DNA of 10,506 nucleotides from an uncultured Collinsella sp. (GCA_900548935.1 URMR01000054.1:1-10506); one strand, 5' to 3'. Numbered from the stretch's first letter, positions 1-8,290 are shown. Notes: generated by a model not told the origin, from the sequence alone. A program made the numbers and translations.

Positions 1-2
1 TC

Positions 3-116
3 GAACTCTTCGTGAACGACTATTCGGTCGATCTGGGAGCGGAAGGGCGCAAAGCGGTCACCGGACTGCTCGGCACGGAAACGTTTGGCATAAAAGAAGA
101 GGAGGTGTTCGTATGA
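3..116 (+). CDS. C-terminal end of a probable MqnA/MqnD-family menaquinone biosynthesis enzyme (partial)
   Basis: This is an open frame entering from the left edge, with 37 codons before a TGA stop at 114-116. The visible end contains 'FVNDYSVDLGAEGRKAV'. It resembles the C-terminal helix of the MqnA/MqnD periplasmic-binding-protein-like enzymes of the futalosine menaquinone pathway, where a 'YVN(D/E)(F/Y)S.DLG.EG..AV' pattern is common as I remember it. The stop overlaps the next start codon (ATGA at 113-116), so the two genes are translationally coupled in one operon. The codon style (GAA, AAA) matches the following bioF half and differs from everything after about base 788. Only the tail is visible, so the family call is tentative. 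Confidence 0.45.
   Translation, partial: ELFVNDYSVDLGAEGRKAVTGLLGTETFGIKEEEVFV
96..105 (+). promoter_or_regulatory. Ribosome binding site for bioF-like gene
   Basis: A purine run containing AGGAGG lies about 7 bases before the ATG at 113, inside the end of the upstream gene. It supports the start at 113. Confidence 0.6.
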
Positions 117-787
117 TACGCGAAACCCTTGCTTCACTGACGGCCGAAGAAAACCTGCGAACCCTGCCGGAAATAGCTCCCGAAGGGATTTATATCGAAC
201 ATAAAGGCAAGCGTTACCTCAACCTTTCATCGAACGACTATCTGGGCATCGCGTGCCGCGACATGCACCGGGAGTTCATGCACGAAATAGGCGAAAGCGA
301 CGCGTTTTTGCTAAGCAATCCCTCTTCCCGGCTGATTACCGGGAACAGTCCGGAATATACCCGCCTCGAACAGACCCTTTCCGATCTGTACGGCGGCAAA
401 GCCGCGCTGGTACTCGGCTGCGGGTACATGGCCAACTCGGGCATACTGCCGGCGATAACCGAAAAAGGCGACCTGATCCTGGCAGACAAGCTAGTGCATG
501 CGAGCCTGATCGACGGACTGCAACTCTGCAAAGCGGAGTGGCAGCGTTTCAACCACAACGACATGGATCATCTGGAAAGGCTGCTGGTCCGTCACCGTGA
601 ACATTACCGCAACGTCTGGATCGTCACCGAATCGATCTTCAGCATGGACGGAGACTGCGCGTCGCTCGCAACCCTGCAAGCCCTAAAAACAAAATACGAC
701 CTGAAACTCTACGTGGACGAGGCGCATGCCTTCGGCGTCTGCGGCCCCGGCGGCCGGGGGCTGGCGGCTGCCACGGGTACGGATTGC
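113..787 (+). pseudogene. bioF: 8-amino-7-oxononanoate synthase, N-terminal part only, cut at a chimeric junction
   Basis: The first about 225 residues match the alpha-oxoamine synthase family, best BioF: a PLP enzyme that joins pimeloyl-CoA/ACP and L-alanine in biotin synthesis. Visible marks are 'SSNDYLG' at residues 39-45, 'NPSSRLITGN' near 69-78, the PLP-stacking His in 'VHASL' (H129), 'SMDGD' at 177-181, and the PLP-nitrogen-binding Asp in 'VDEAHAFGV' (D202). The catalytic lysine should follow about 30 residues later in a 'TFGK' loop. The frame instead continues as 'DILVATPGRL' (226-235), which belongs to a DEAD-box helicase. The lysine and the whole C-terminal half are therefore missing. 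The start at 113 has a good ribosome binding site and overlaps the upstream stop. The related enzymes KBL and serine palmitoyltransferase share these motifs, so BioF is likely but not certain. The 'DEAH' at 202-205 belongs to the BioF fold and is not a helicase motif. Confidence 0.8.
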
Positions 788-2470
<1,683 letters not shown>

Positions 2471-2503
2471 CATACGCGTCGTGCGATAAGGCGAGATGAG
2501 TTT

Positions 2504-2537
2504 GGGTCCCGAGCAGACTATGCTCGGGGCCCTTTTT
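2504..2537 (+). terminator. Intrinsic terminator of the helicase gene
   Basis: The 12-base arm GGGTCCCGAGCA (2504-2515) pairs with TGCTCGGGGCCC (2521-2532), with one G-T wobble and a 5-base loop. Five T residues follow directly. It lies 34 bases after the helicase stop. Confidence 0.93.
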
Positions 2538-2681
2538 GGTGCAAAGGTGTCAGGTCAATCTGCACCAACCTCTTGAAGTTGCGGTGGAATACGGACTGTT
2601 TTGGCCTTTTGAGCGGCTTTTCAGTCCCTATTTCACCGCAACTCATGATTGGTGCAAAGTAACCTGTCACCAATGCACCAA
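2536..2681. repeat. 146-bp nested inverted-repeat element
   Basis: Both ends carry the same small hairpin: TTGGTGCA, 17 bases, TGCACCAA (2536-2568 and 2649-2681). Between them lies a long stem. Its arms at 2577-2598 and 2622-2643 match in 20 of 22 positions (starting AGTTGCGGTG and ending CACCGCAACT), around a 23-base loop. The 17-base inserts of the two end hairpins (2544-2560 and 2657-2673) are also partly reverse complements of each other (about 11 of 17), so the whole element folds back on itself. No coding frame fits. This is the architecture of REP/BIME-like or MITE-like palindromic elements. It begins in the T-tract of the helicase terminator. Confidence 0.8.
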
Positions 2682-2707
2682 ACAAGGAGTGTCCCTAAGT
2701 GTCGCCT

Positions 2708-2738
2708 AAATACCGTTTATCGATGAAAAAATACCGTT
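2708..2738 (+). repeat. Tandem 10-bp direct repeats, 21 bp apart (operator candidate)
   Basis: AAATACCGTT occurs at 2708-2717 and again at 2729-2738, and the flanking bases are also partly similar. A 21-bp period is two DNA helical turns, which suits a regulator binding twice on one face. It lies upstream of the leader of the PTS operon. No regulator gene for it is visible here. Confidence 0.4.
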
Positions 2739-2753
2739 CACCGGTCATAATGA

Positions 2754-2781
2754 TTATTCTGGCTTTGTTGTTACCTACAAT
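2754..2781 (+). promoter_or_regulatory. Possible promoter of the PTS operon
   Basis: TACAAT at 2776-2781 resembles a -10 box, and TTATTC at 2754-2759 sits 16 bases upstream as a weak -35. It is placed correctly, just before the leader hairpin at 2803-2838. CATAAT at 2746-2751 is an alternative -10. Neither has a good -35 box, so this is tentative. Confidence 0.3.
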
Positions 2782-2802
2782 AACCCCCGTAAAAAGAAAT
2801 GC

Positions 2803-2893
2803 GGAAGGTTACCGAGTCCCTCGGACGTGGGCCTAACCAAAGTCTTTGGAGGGGTGTGTCTCTATGGGCGCATTCGCTTGATTTTGGTTGGGC
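2803..2893 (+). promoter_or_regulatory. Candidate LicT-type antiterminator hairpin (RAT) and competing stem
   Basis: The stretch 2803-2838 begins GGAAGGTTACCG and ends GTGGGCCTAACC. Compared with the recalled ribonucleic antiterminator consensus of LicT/BglG proteins (GGATTGTTACTG ... GCAGGCAAAACC), about 9 of 12 and 8 of 12 bases agree. It can fold through GGTTA/TAACC (2807-2811 with 2834-2838) and CCGAG/CTCGG (2812-2816 with 2820-2824). Its 3' arm, GCCTAACCAAA (2831-2841), can instead pair over 11 bases, with one wobble, with TTTGGTTGGGC (2883-2893), which is followed by the T-rich TATATTT. The two folds exclude each other, as expected for a RAT/terminator switch. Weak points: the RAT loop is longer than usual, the competing loop is 41 bases, and the T-tract is poor. 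Confidence 0.5.
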
Positions 2894-2918
2894 TATATTT
2901 ATGAAGGGACATGCCACC

Positions 2919-3431
2919 ATGGGTTTCTTTTCTCGCCTTATGGGCGGCTCGGACAAGCAGGCGACTGCGACTTCCGAGTTCGAAATCCTCGCCCCTGTTT
3001 CCGGCGAGCTTGTTAATCTAGAAAAAACCAATGACCCCGCTTTTAGCAGCCGTGCAGTGGGTGATGGCGTTGCCGTGGTTCCCCAAGAGGGAACGGTGTG
3101 CGCTCCTGTTTCCGGCACCGTCGCCGCGCTGTTTCCGACTGAGCACGCGTTGGGCATCATGTCCGACGACAGCTCTGCTCAGGTGATGCTGCATATCGGA
3201 ATCGACACTGTTAAGCTTGAGTGCAAGGGCTTCCATGCGCTTGTTGCACAGGGTGACCATGTCGACGCGGGTCAGCCCCTCGTCGAGGTCGATTTCGACG
3301 CGGTCCGCGCCGCCGGCTTCGATCCCACGGTTTTTGTTATCGTGTGCGAGCGTTCGGAGAACTCGACTCTTCGCGAACATGCTTCCGGCCCTGTTGCTGT
3401 TAAAGAGCCTGTCATCTGGCTTTCCGAGTAA
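2919..3431 (+). CDS. crr: PTS glucose-type IIA component (free-standing)
   Basis: A 170-residue cytoplasmic phosphocarrier of the glucose/sucrose IIA family (IIA-Glc, PF00358). It accepts phosphate from HPr and passes it to the IIB domain of a sugar permease. Key features are 'ILAPVSGELVNL' (23-34), 'GDGVAVVP' (48-55), the paired histidines in 'EHALGI' (H76) and 'LHIGIDTV' (H92, the phosphorylated residue, equivalent to E. coli His90), and 'GDHVDAGQPL' (112-121). ATG 2919 is chosen because homology begins there and AAGGG at 2904-2908 is correctly spaced. The frame is open back to 2799, but that part is leader RNA and unlike the family. It is the first gene of the operon, 18 bases before the antiterminator. 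The permease at 4404 lacks its own IIA domain, so this protein probably serves it. The symbol indicates family; the partner is inferred. Confidence 0.93.
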   Translation: MGFFSRLMGGSDKQATATSEFEILAPVSGELVNLEKTNDPAFSSRAVGDGVAVVPQEGTVCAPVSGTVAALFPTEHALGIMSDDSSAQVMLHIGIDTVKLECKGFHALVAQGDHVDAGQPLVEVDFDAVRAAGFDPTVFVIVCERSENSTLREHASGPVAVKEPVIWLSE

Positions 3432-3449
3432 ATTCTTGTGGTGGGTACC

Positions 3450-4304
3450 GTGGTTATCAAGCGAGTTTTTAACAACAACGTCGCAATGGTCACTTCGGAC
3501 GATGGCTCCGAGCTCATCGTCATCGGCCAAGGCCTCTGCTTTGGCCGTCATGCCGGCGATGCCATCGACGAGGCGTCGATCGAAAAGACCTACGCGTTGC
3601 AGGAGGGAACTTCTCAGGACTCGCGTACGATTGACCGCTTGGCACATCTTTTGGAGTCCATCCCCACCGTCAACCTCGTGATTTCCGAGGACATTGTTCA
3701 GATGCTCCGTCGAGAGCTCAATGTTGATATCAACGACAAGATTCTCATTGCTCTCGCAGACCATATCAGCCTTGCTTTGGAGCGCGAGCGCAAGGGCGTC
3801 TCCTGTGAGAATCCGTTGCTGCTCGAGATCCAGCAGTTCTATCGCAAGGAGTATGCACTTGCGGGCCGTGCGCTGCAGATTATCAAGGAGTATATGGGCA
3901 TCCAGATGAGCGAAGAAGAGCAGGGTTTCATTACGCTGCATATCGTCAACGCCACCATGCCGCAACGCTCCGATCGTCTGATCGTTTCGGTCCAGCTTGT
4001 TCGTGACGTGCTCGCGATTGTTTCCGAGCGCTATGCTACGACCCTCGATGACACCTCGCTGCCTTACGAACGTTTCGTTCGTCACCTGCAGTTTTTCGCA
4101 CAGCGAGCGCTCGATCCTACGGCCGGGCAAATCAACGGAGACGCGCTGTTCCGAATCGATGAAACGGCGTATCCGTGTGCATTCTCGTGTGCGGATGCCA
4201 TAGCCGCCCACTTGTCGTCTACCTATAACGTTGTCGTTACCGATGCCGAGAAGAGTTATCTCGCATATCACATTGTTAACCTGCTTGGAGAACCTGGTCT
4301 CTAG
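3450..4304 (+). CDS. licT: LicT/BglG-family transcription antiterminator
   Basis: A 284-residue RNA-binding antiterminator controlled by PTS phosphorylation. The N-terminal CAT domain (1-55) shows 'VIKRVFNNNVAMV' and 'ELIVIGQGLCFGRHAGD'. Two PTS regulation domains follow, and all four regulatory histidines are present: H105 ('ADHISLA') and H164 ('GFITLHIVNA') in PRD1, H212 ('RHLQFFAQR') and H274 ('YLAYHIVNLL') in PRD2. Length matches B. subtilis LicT. The start is chosen at GTG 3450 because family members begin M-x-I-K-x-V-x-N-N-N and GGTGGG lies just upstream; GTG 3438 would add four residues. The likely target is the hairpin at 2803-2838. By family knowledge, the operon's own EII phosphorylates and inactivates the protein when sugar is absent, and HPr activates it when preferred sugars are scarce. 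Confidence 0.93.
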   Translation: MVIKRVFNNNVAMVTSDDGSELIVIGQGLCFGRHAGDAIDEASIEKTYALQEGTSQDSRTIDRLAHLLESIPTVNLVISEDIVQMLRRELNVDINDKILIALADHISLALERERKGVSCENPLLLEIQQFYRKEYALAGRALQIIKEYMGIQMSEEEQGFITLHIVNATMPQRSDRLIVSVQLVRDVLAIVSERYATTLDDTSLPYERFVRHLQFFAQRALDPTAGQINGDALFRIDETAYPCAFSCADAIAAHLSSTYNVVVTDAEKSYLAYHIVNLLGEPGL

Positions 4305-4311
4305 GCATAAC

Positions 4312-4364
4312 GTGCCCACACATCGATTGATATAAGGCAAGGCTCACGGTCTTGTCCAGGGCAC
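4312..4364 (+). promoter_or_regulatory. Nested hairpin between the antiterminator and permease genes
   Basis: In the 99-base gap, GTGCCC (4312-4317) pairs with GGGCAC (4359-4364). Inside it, GGCAAG (4337-4342) pairs with CTTGTC (4351-4356), with one wobble. A T-containing stretch follows (4365-4378), but it is not a clean T-tract. It could attenuate or stabilise the downstream message. I do not see a RAT consensus in it. Confidence 0.3.
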
Positions 4365-4384
4365 ATCTGTCTTAATTTGCGGAA

Positions 4385-4396
4385 AAGGAAGGGGAG
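4385..4396 (+). promoter_or_regulatory. Ribosome binding site setting the permease start
   Basis: A purine run AAGGAAGGGGAG lies 7 bases before ATG 4404. It excludes the in-frame TTG at 4377, which lies upstream of the run. Confidence 0.65.
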
Positions 4397-4403
4397 TACC
4401 GCT

Positions 4404-6011
4404 ATGACCGCAAAAAAGAAGTTCAATTTCAAAGCGCCGTTGGAGGTGTTCGCGAAGTCGATCGTCCAGCCGATGATGTATCTCTCGGTTGCCGGCATCC
4501 TGCTCATCGTGGGCATCAACAAGACCATCTGCGCCATGATCCCTGTGCTGGGCTTCGGTCCGTTCCAGCTTGTGGGCGCCGTTGTCTATCAGTCGCTGAT
4601 GTTTATCATCAACAACCTCTCGATTCTGTTCTGCGTGGGCATCGCCGGCGCCATGGCAAAGAAGAACAAGGGCCATGCTTCGCTGATCGCCCTGATGTCG
4701 TTCTTCCTGTTCCTGCAGGCTAACAACATCGTGCTCAACGCCACCGGCTCTCTTGCCGATGCGAACGGCATGCTCGGTCTTACCGGAACCGGCCAGGCCA
4801 CCGTTATGGGCATTCAGGTGCTCGATACCGGCGTGTTTGGCGGTATCATCCTTGGTTGCATCACCGGTGCCGTGTTCAACAAGTACTCGAACAAGCAGTT
4901 CCCCATTGCCCTTTCGATGTTCTCGGGCGTTCGCTTCCCGTTCCTGATCATGATCATCATTTCCTGGATCATGGGCGCAGGCTTCTGCATCGTTTGGCCT
5001 CCTGTCCAAGGCGCCATTTCCTCCGTCGCCGGCATTATTAAGGAATCCGGCAACATCGGCCTCTTTATCTACGGCATGCTCAACAAGCTGCTCGTTCCCA
5101 CCGGTCTGCACCACCTCATCTACACCCCGTTCCAGTTCTCCGATGTGGGCGGCACCCTGACGCTGGGCGATCAGGTTATCGCCGGTGCCTACCCCATCCG
5201 TGTCGCCGAGATGGCAATGACGGGCCAGCCCTTCTCCGATAGCACCTACTTCAACAGCTATACCTTCAACAACCTGTGGCCCTACATCGGTATCGGTCTC
5301 GCCTTTATCTTCACCGCTTACAAGGGGAACAAGGACAAGACCAAGGCCGTTATCATCCCGCTGATCATCACCGCCGTGCTCTCCTGCGTGACCGAGCCCA
5401 TGGACTTCCTCTTTGTCTTTGCCGCTCCCGTGCTCTTTGTCGTTCACTCGGTTCTTTCCGGCATCTTCCTGGTCCTGCTCAAGGTCCTCTCCGTGCCCGC
5501 TTCGACTGCAGGCGGCATCATCAACATCGTGGTCTCCAACCTGGTCCTGGGTGTCGATAAGACCAACTGGCCGGTTATGCTGGTGCTTGGAGTTGTCAAC
5601 GCCGCTCTGTACTTCTTCCTCTTTACCTTCCTCATCAAGAAGCTCAACCTCCACACGCCTGGTCGCGAGGAGGAGTCCGAGCTTGCTGAGTCCGTTGCCG
5701 AGGGCGAGGCCGCCGCTTCTGTCGCGGTGAAGCAGGGCGCTGTTGCCGCAGCTCCCGCAGAGGGCGTCGATGCAGGTATTGCCGACCTGGTCGCAGGTCT
5801 TGGCGGCAAGGACAACATCGAGGAGCTCGAGAACTGCTTTACGCGTCTTCGCGTGAACGTTAAGAACCCGGACCTCATCGATGAGAACCTCATCAACCAC
5901 GTGCCCAACAGCGGCATCAACCGCAACGGCAACAATATCCAGATCATCTTTGGCATGAAGGTCGCCGAGATGCGCGACAAAGTCGAGAACGCAATTGAGA
6001 AGGAGCAGTAA
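4404..6011 (+). CDS. PTS alpha-glucoside permease, EIICB
   Basis: A 535-residue membrane permease of the glucose/glucoside PTS superfamily. It imports and phosphorylates a sugar at the expense of phospho-IIB. The N-terminal IIC domain (about 1-430) has roughly ten hydrophobic segments, beginning 'VQPMMYLSVAGILLIVGI', and the conserved 'GLHHLIYTPF' substrate-region loop. An Ala/Glu-rich linker (about 430-460) leads to a C-terminal IIB domain. Its 'ELENCFTRLRV' carries the phosphorylated cysteine C478. No IIA domain is present; the IIA protein encoded at 2919 fits. The start at ATG 4404 has a strong ribosome binding site. The stop lies 3 bases before the GH4 gene, so the two are cotranslated. 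The GH4 partner points to an alpha-glucoside such as maltose (GlvC/MalB/AglA-like); the exact sugar cannot be read from the sequence. Confidence 0.92.
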   Translation: MTAKKKFNFKAPLEVFAKSIVQPMMYLSVAGILLIVGINKTICAMIPVLGFGPFQLVGAVVYQSLMFIINNLSILFCVGIAGAMAKKNKGHASLIALMSFFLFLQANNIVLNATGSLADANGMLGLTGTGQATVMGIQVLDTGVFGGIILGCITGAVFNKYSNKQFPIALSMFSGVRFPFLIMIIISWIMGAGFCIVWPPVQGAISSVAGIIKESGNIGLFIYGMLNKLLVPTGLHHLIYTPFQFSDVGGTLTLGDQVIAGAYPIRVAEMAMTGQPFSDSTYFNSYTFNNLWPYIGIGLAFIFTAYKGNKDKTKAVIIPLIITAVLSCVTEPMDFLFVFAAPVLFVVHSVLSGIFLVLLKVLSVPASTAGGIINIVVSNLVLGVDKTNWPVMLVLGVVNAALYFFLFTFLIKKLNLHTPGREEESELAESVAEGEAAASVAVKQGAVAAAPAEGVDAGIADLVAGLGGKDNIEELENCFTRLRVNVKNPDLIDENLINHVPNSGINRNGNNIQIIFGMKVAEMRDKVENAIEKEQ

Positions 6012-6014
6012 ACA

Positions 6015-7397
6015 ATGATCATTACTCTGTGTGGTGGCGGATCCACCTTTACCCCCGGCATCGTCAAGTCCATTGCCCTGCGCAAGGACGAGCTCGACGT
6101 TGACGAGATTCGTCTGTATGACATCAACGAGGAGCGCCAGCGTAAGATTGGCGTGCTCGTTGACTGGATTTTGCACGAGGACCTTGGCCTGGACATCAAG
6201 CTTACGGTGACCACCGACAAAAAGACGGCTTTTACCGATGCGAGCTTCGTGTTTGCCCAGATGCGCGTGGGCGGCTACGCCATGCGCGAGCAGGACGAGA
6301 AGATTCCGCTGCGTCACGGCTGCGTGGGTCAGGAGACTTGCGGTTGCGGCGGCCTTGCCTACGGCATGCGCACCATCTTCCCCATGGTCGAGCTGATCGA
6401 TGACGTCGAGAAGTACGCCAAGAAGGACTACTGGATTCTCAACTACTCCAACCCTGCCGCCATCGTCTCCGAGGGCTGCCGCGTGCTGCGTCCCAATGCT
6501 CGCATCATCAACATCTGCGACATGCCGATCGCGATCATCGACGTGGTTTGCGCCGCGCTCGATATCGACAAGAAGGATGTCGAGTACGATTACTTTGGCC
6601 TCAACCACTTTGGTTGGTTCACCTCGATCCGCCACAAGGGCGAGGAGGTGCTCCCGCAGCTGCGCGAGTACATCAAGGAGCACGAGATTCTGCTGCCCGA
6701 TTCTTATCTCAAGGGCATGGGCTCGCTCATGGCAAAGAAGCCCGAGGAGACCGCCGACGAGCATCCCGAGCAGAACCGTCACACCAAGGGCAGCTGGTAC
6801 TACGTCTGGAAGGGCGAGTACGAGATCATGGAGTGCTTCCCGGAGTACCTGCCCAACACGTATCTGAACTACTACCTGCAGCAGAAGGAGTTCGTCGAGC
6901 ATTCCAACCCCGAGCGCACCCGTGCTAACGAGGTTGAGGAGACGCGCGAGAAGAACCTCTTCGACGGCATCGACCACTACGAGAAGACGGGCGAGATCGA
7001 CGAGAGCACGTTCTATGCGGGCAGCCACGGCGACTGGATTGCCGACCTGGCTATCGCTCTGAAGAACGACACCAAGCAGCGCTTCCTGGTCATTTGCGAG
7101 AACAAGGGCGCCATCCCCAACATGCCCTACGACGCCATGGTCGAGCTGCCTGCCTATATTGGCAAGAACGGCCCCGAGGTCATCAGCCGCGACAACATTC
7201 CGCTGTTCCAGCAGGGTCTTATGATGCAGCAGCTGAACTCCGAGAAGCTTGTGGTCGAGGCTACGATCGAGGGTTCGTACGAGAAGGCACTCAAGGCCTT
7301 TACGCTCAACAAGACCGTGCCTTCGATGAAGGTTGCCAAGGAAGTTCTCGACGACATGATCGAGGCCAACAAGGGTTACTGGCCCGAGCTTAGCTAA
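6015..7397 (+). CDS. malH: GH4 6-phospho-alpha-glucosidase
   Basis: A 460-residue cytoplasmic glycoside hydrolase of family 4, which uses NAD+ and a divalent metal (usually Mn2+) in a redox-elimination mechanism. It would split the 6-phospho-alpha-glucoside made by the EIICB permease into glucose 6-phosphate and an aglycone or sugar. The NAD-binding loop 'CGGGSTFTPG' is at 6-15 and 'NPAA' at 146-149. The signature 'CDMP' at 168-171 marks the alpha-specific 6-phospho subgroup (GlvA, MalH, AglB); beta-specific members have CNVP instead. Metal ligands are probably C168 and H198 ('GLNHFGW'), equivalent to Cys171 and His202 of GlvA. Length is normal for the family. AAGGAG at 6001-6006 precedes ATG 6015, overlapping the end of the permease gene. 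The symbol follows the family; GlvA-like is equally good. Confidence 0.93.
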   Translation: MIITLCGGGSTFTPGIVKSIALRKDELDVDEIRLYDINEERQRKIGVLVDWILHEDLGLDIKLTVTTDKKTAFTDASFVFAQMRVGGYAMREQDEKIPLRHGCVGQETCGCGGLAYGMRTIFPMVELIDDVEKYAKKDYWILNYSNPAAIVSEGCRVLRPNARIINICDMPIAIIDVVCAALDIDKKDVEYDYFGLNHFGWFTSIRHKGEEVLPQLREYIKEHEILLPDSYLKGMGSLMAKKPEETADEHPEQNRHTKGSWYYVWKGEYEIMECFPEYLPNTYLNYYLQQKEFVEHSNPERTRANEVEETREKNLFDGIDHYEKTGEIDESTFYAGSHGDWIADLAIALKNDTKQRFLVICENKGAIPNMPYDAMVELPAYIGKNGPEVISRDNIPLFQQGLMMQQLNSEKLVVEATIEGSYEKALKAFTLNKTVPSMKVAKEVLDDMIEANKGYWPELS

Positions 7398-7446
7398 AGG
7401 CGGAAGACGCTGGCACAAAAGAGCCGCTGACCGTAAAACTTGACCA

Positions 7447-7489
7447 ATGCCCCGTTCGCGTGCTTGCGCGGACGGGGCATTTCCGTTTT
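7447..7489 (+). terminator. Intrinsic terminator of the PTS/GH4 operon
   Basis: ATGCCCCGT (7447-7455) pairs perfectly with ACGGGGCAT (7472-7480). A smaller CGCG/CGCG stem can form in the loop. TTCCGTTTT follows. It begins 50 bases after the GH4 stop. Confidence 0.85.
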
Positions 7490-7634
7490 GCGCAAAGGAT
7501 TGATATGGGGGATGGGCTCTCTGACATCAACGCAGGGCATGAGGTTTTCTGCTGACGTGCGGCGGCTGCGGTGCCCGGGCGGACACGCCGGGGATTCCGC
7601 CCGCTGCCTGGCGCCCTTGCCGCCACCCGGCTTC

Positions 7635-7670
7635 CACGCTCGCATTCTTCTGGATGCGGGCGTGTTTTTT
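7635..7670 (+). terminator. Orphan intrinsic terminator
   Basis: CACGCTCGCAT (7635-7645) pairs with ATGCGGGCGTG (7654-7664), 11 bp with one wobble and an 8-base loop. Six T residues follow directly (7665-7670). No plus-strand gene ends shortly before it; the previous operon already has a terminator at 7447-7489. It could end a small RNA transcribed from the 7490-7634 region, or act as a second terminator of the operon. Confidence 0.75.
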
Positions 7671-7764
7671 CACGGCACGCACGGGTCCCCCTGGGGCGCG
7701 CCGTGCATTTTCGGGAGTTTTCAGCAAGCCGGGGTGGCTGCATACGCGCCGGAAGCGCCTATTT

Positions 7765-7778
7765 GATCTCGCGAGATC
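7765..7778. repeat. Perfect 14-bp palindrome
   Basis: GATCTCGCGAGATC is a perfect palindrome, directly followed by CC and TTGACG (7781-7786), which resembles a -35 box. No matching -10 box or gene is obvious downstream, so its role as an operator is open. Confidence 0.3.
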
Positions 7779-8132
7779 CCTTGACGGGCGATTTGGGTTG
7801 GCAGACGGCGTACGGCGTGGCGATAGCGCGCGTTTCTCGCCGTGCCGTGCCCCAAAGCGACGCCGGCCGCGCGATGCTCCCGGTTCGCGGCCGCGATGCT
7901 GAATACTCCGGTTTTTGCACGGTCCAAGCGGGGGTACGTTGGGACGGGAAGGGGCGCCCCCGTCTATTTATGCATGGCACAAGCGAAAATATGCAAGACA
8001 ATAGGGCGCCATGCGTCGGATGCCCAGATTGGGCGCGCCATACGCCGACGTTCGCCGCGTCCCTTCCGCGCCGTGCGCGAATCAGAAGGCGAGGGCAGTT
8101 ATGGGCGTGCAGGCGGCTCTGCGAGCGGCAGG

Positions 8133-8273
8133 GCTGCTGCGGAGCTTGCGCTCGCCGTGGGCGATCGTGCGCCCTGGGCGCCGGCGCTCGACGGCCGCAT
8201 GCTGCTGCTTGTCACGCACGATGCCGTCGACGCTCAGGCCCTCAATATCTCGGACATCATCACGCTCTAAATA
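8133..8273 (+). pseudogene. Short coding-like end of an unknown protein
   Basis: The frame that ends at the TAA 8271-8273 has codon use like the neighbouring real genes over its last 45 or so codons and ends 'LLLVTHDAVDAQALNISDIITL' (shown in part: 'LLLVTHD', 'SDIITL'). The VTHD segment with a following 'L.SDIITL' recalls the H-loop end of ABC transporter ATPases. The Walker B and signature motifs that should precede it are missing, and the protein stops earlier than that family does. Upstream the same frame reads as low-quality Arg-rich sequence. It may be a gene remnant, or a small unknown gene with the true start unclear. The start given is approximate. Confidence 0.25.
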
Positions 8274-8290
8274 CTTACTCAGCAACAAAA

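Larger units (their letters stand above)
7490..8290. other. About 800 bases without a recognisable gene
   Basis: This stretch is GC-rich and open in several frames, but none of the long frames resembles a known protein or has a convincing ribosome binding site. It holds an orphan terminator (7635-7670), a hairpin-rich stretch at 7671-7713, a 14-bp palindrome (7765-7778) and a short coding-like end (up to 8270). I see no tRNA, rRNA, SRP RNA or riboswitch consensus. It may hold gene remnants or an uncharacterised RNA. Confidence 0.5.

Noticed and set aside
2799..2918. N-terminal extension of the IIA gene from ATG 2799
   Set aside because: It has no ribosome binding site and no family similarity, and it overlaps the leader hairpins. 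ATG 2919 fits family length and spacing.
3018..4340. 440-codon open frame on the minus strand
   Set aside because: It is antisense to the IIA and antiterminator genes and has no recognisable motif.
4344..7418. 1024-codon open frame on the minus strand
   Set aside because: It lies opposite the well-identified permease and GH4 genes. Its His/Asp/Val-rich composition is what the reverse of GC-rich codons gives.
7671..7713. Second terminator after the orphan one
   Set aside because: CACGGC/GCCGTG can pair, but the inner bulge is large and only CATTTT follows, so it is too weak to call.
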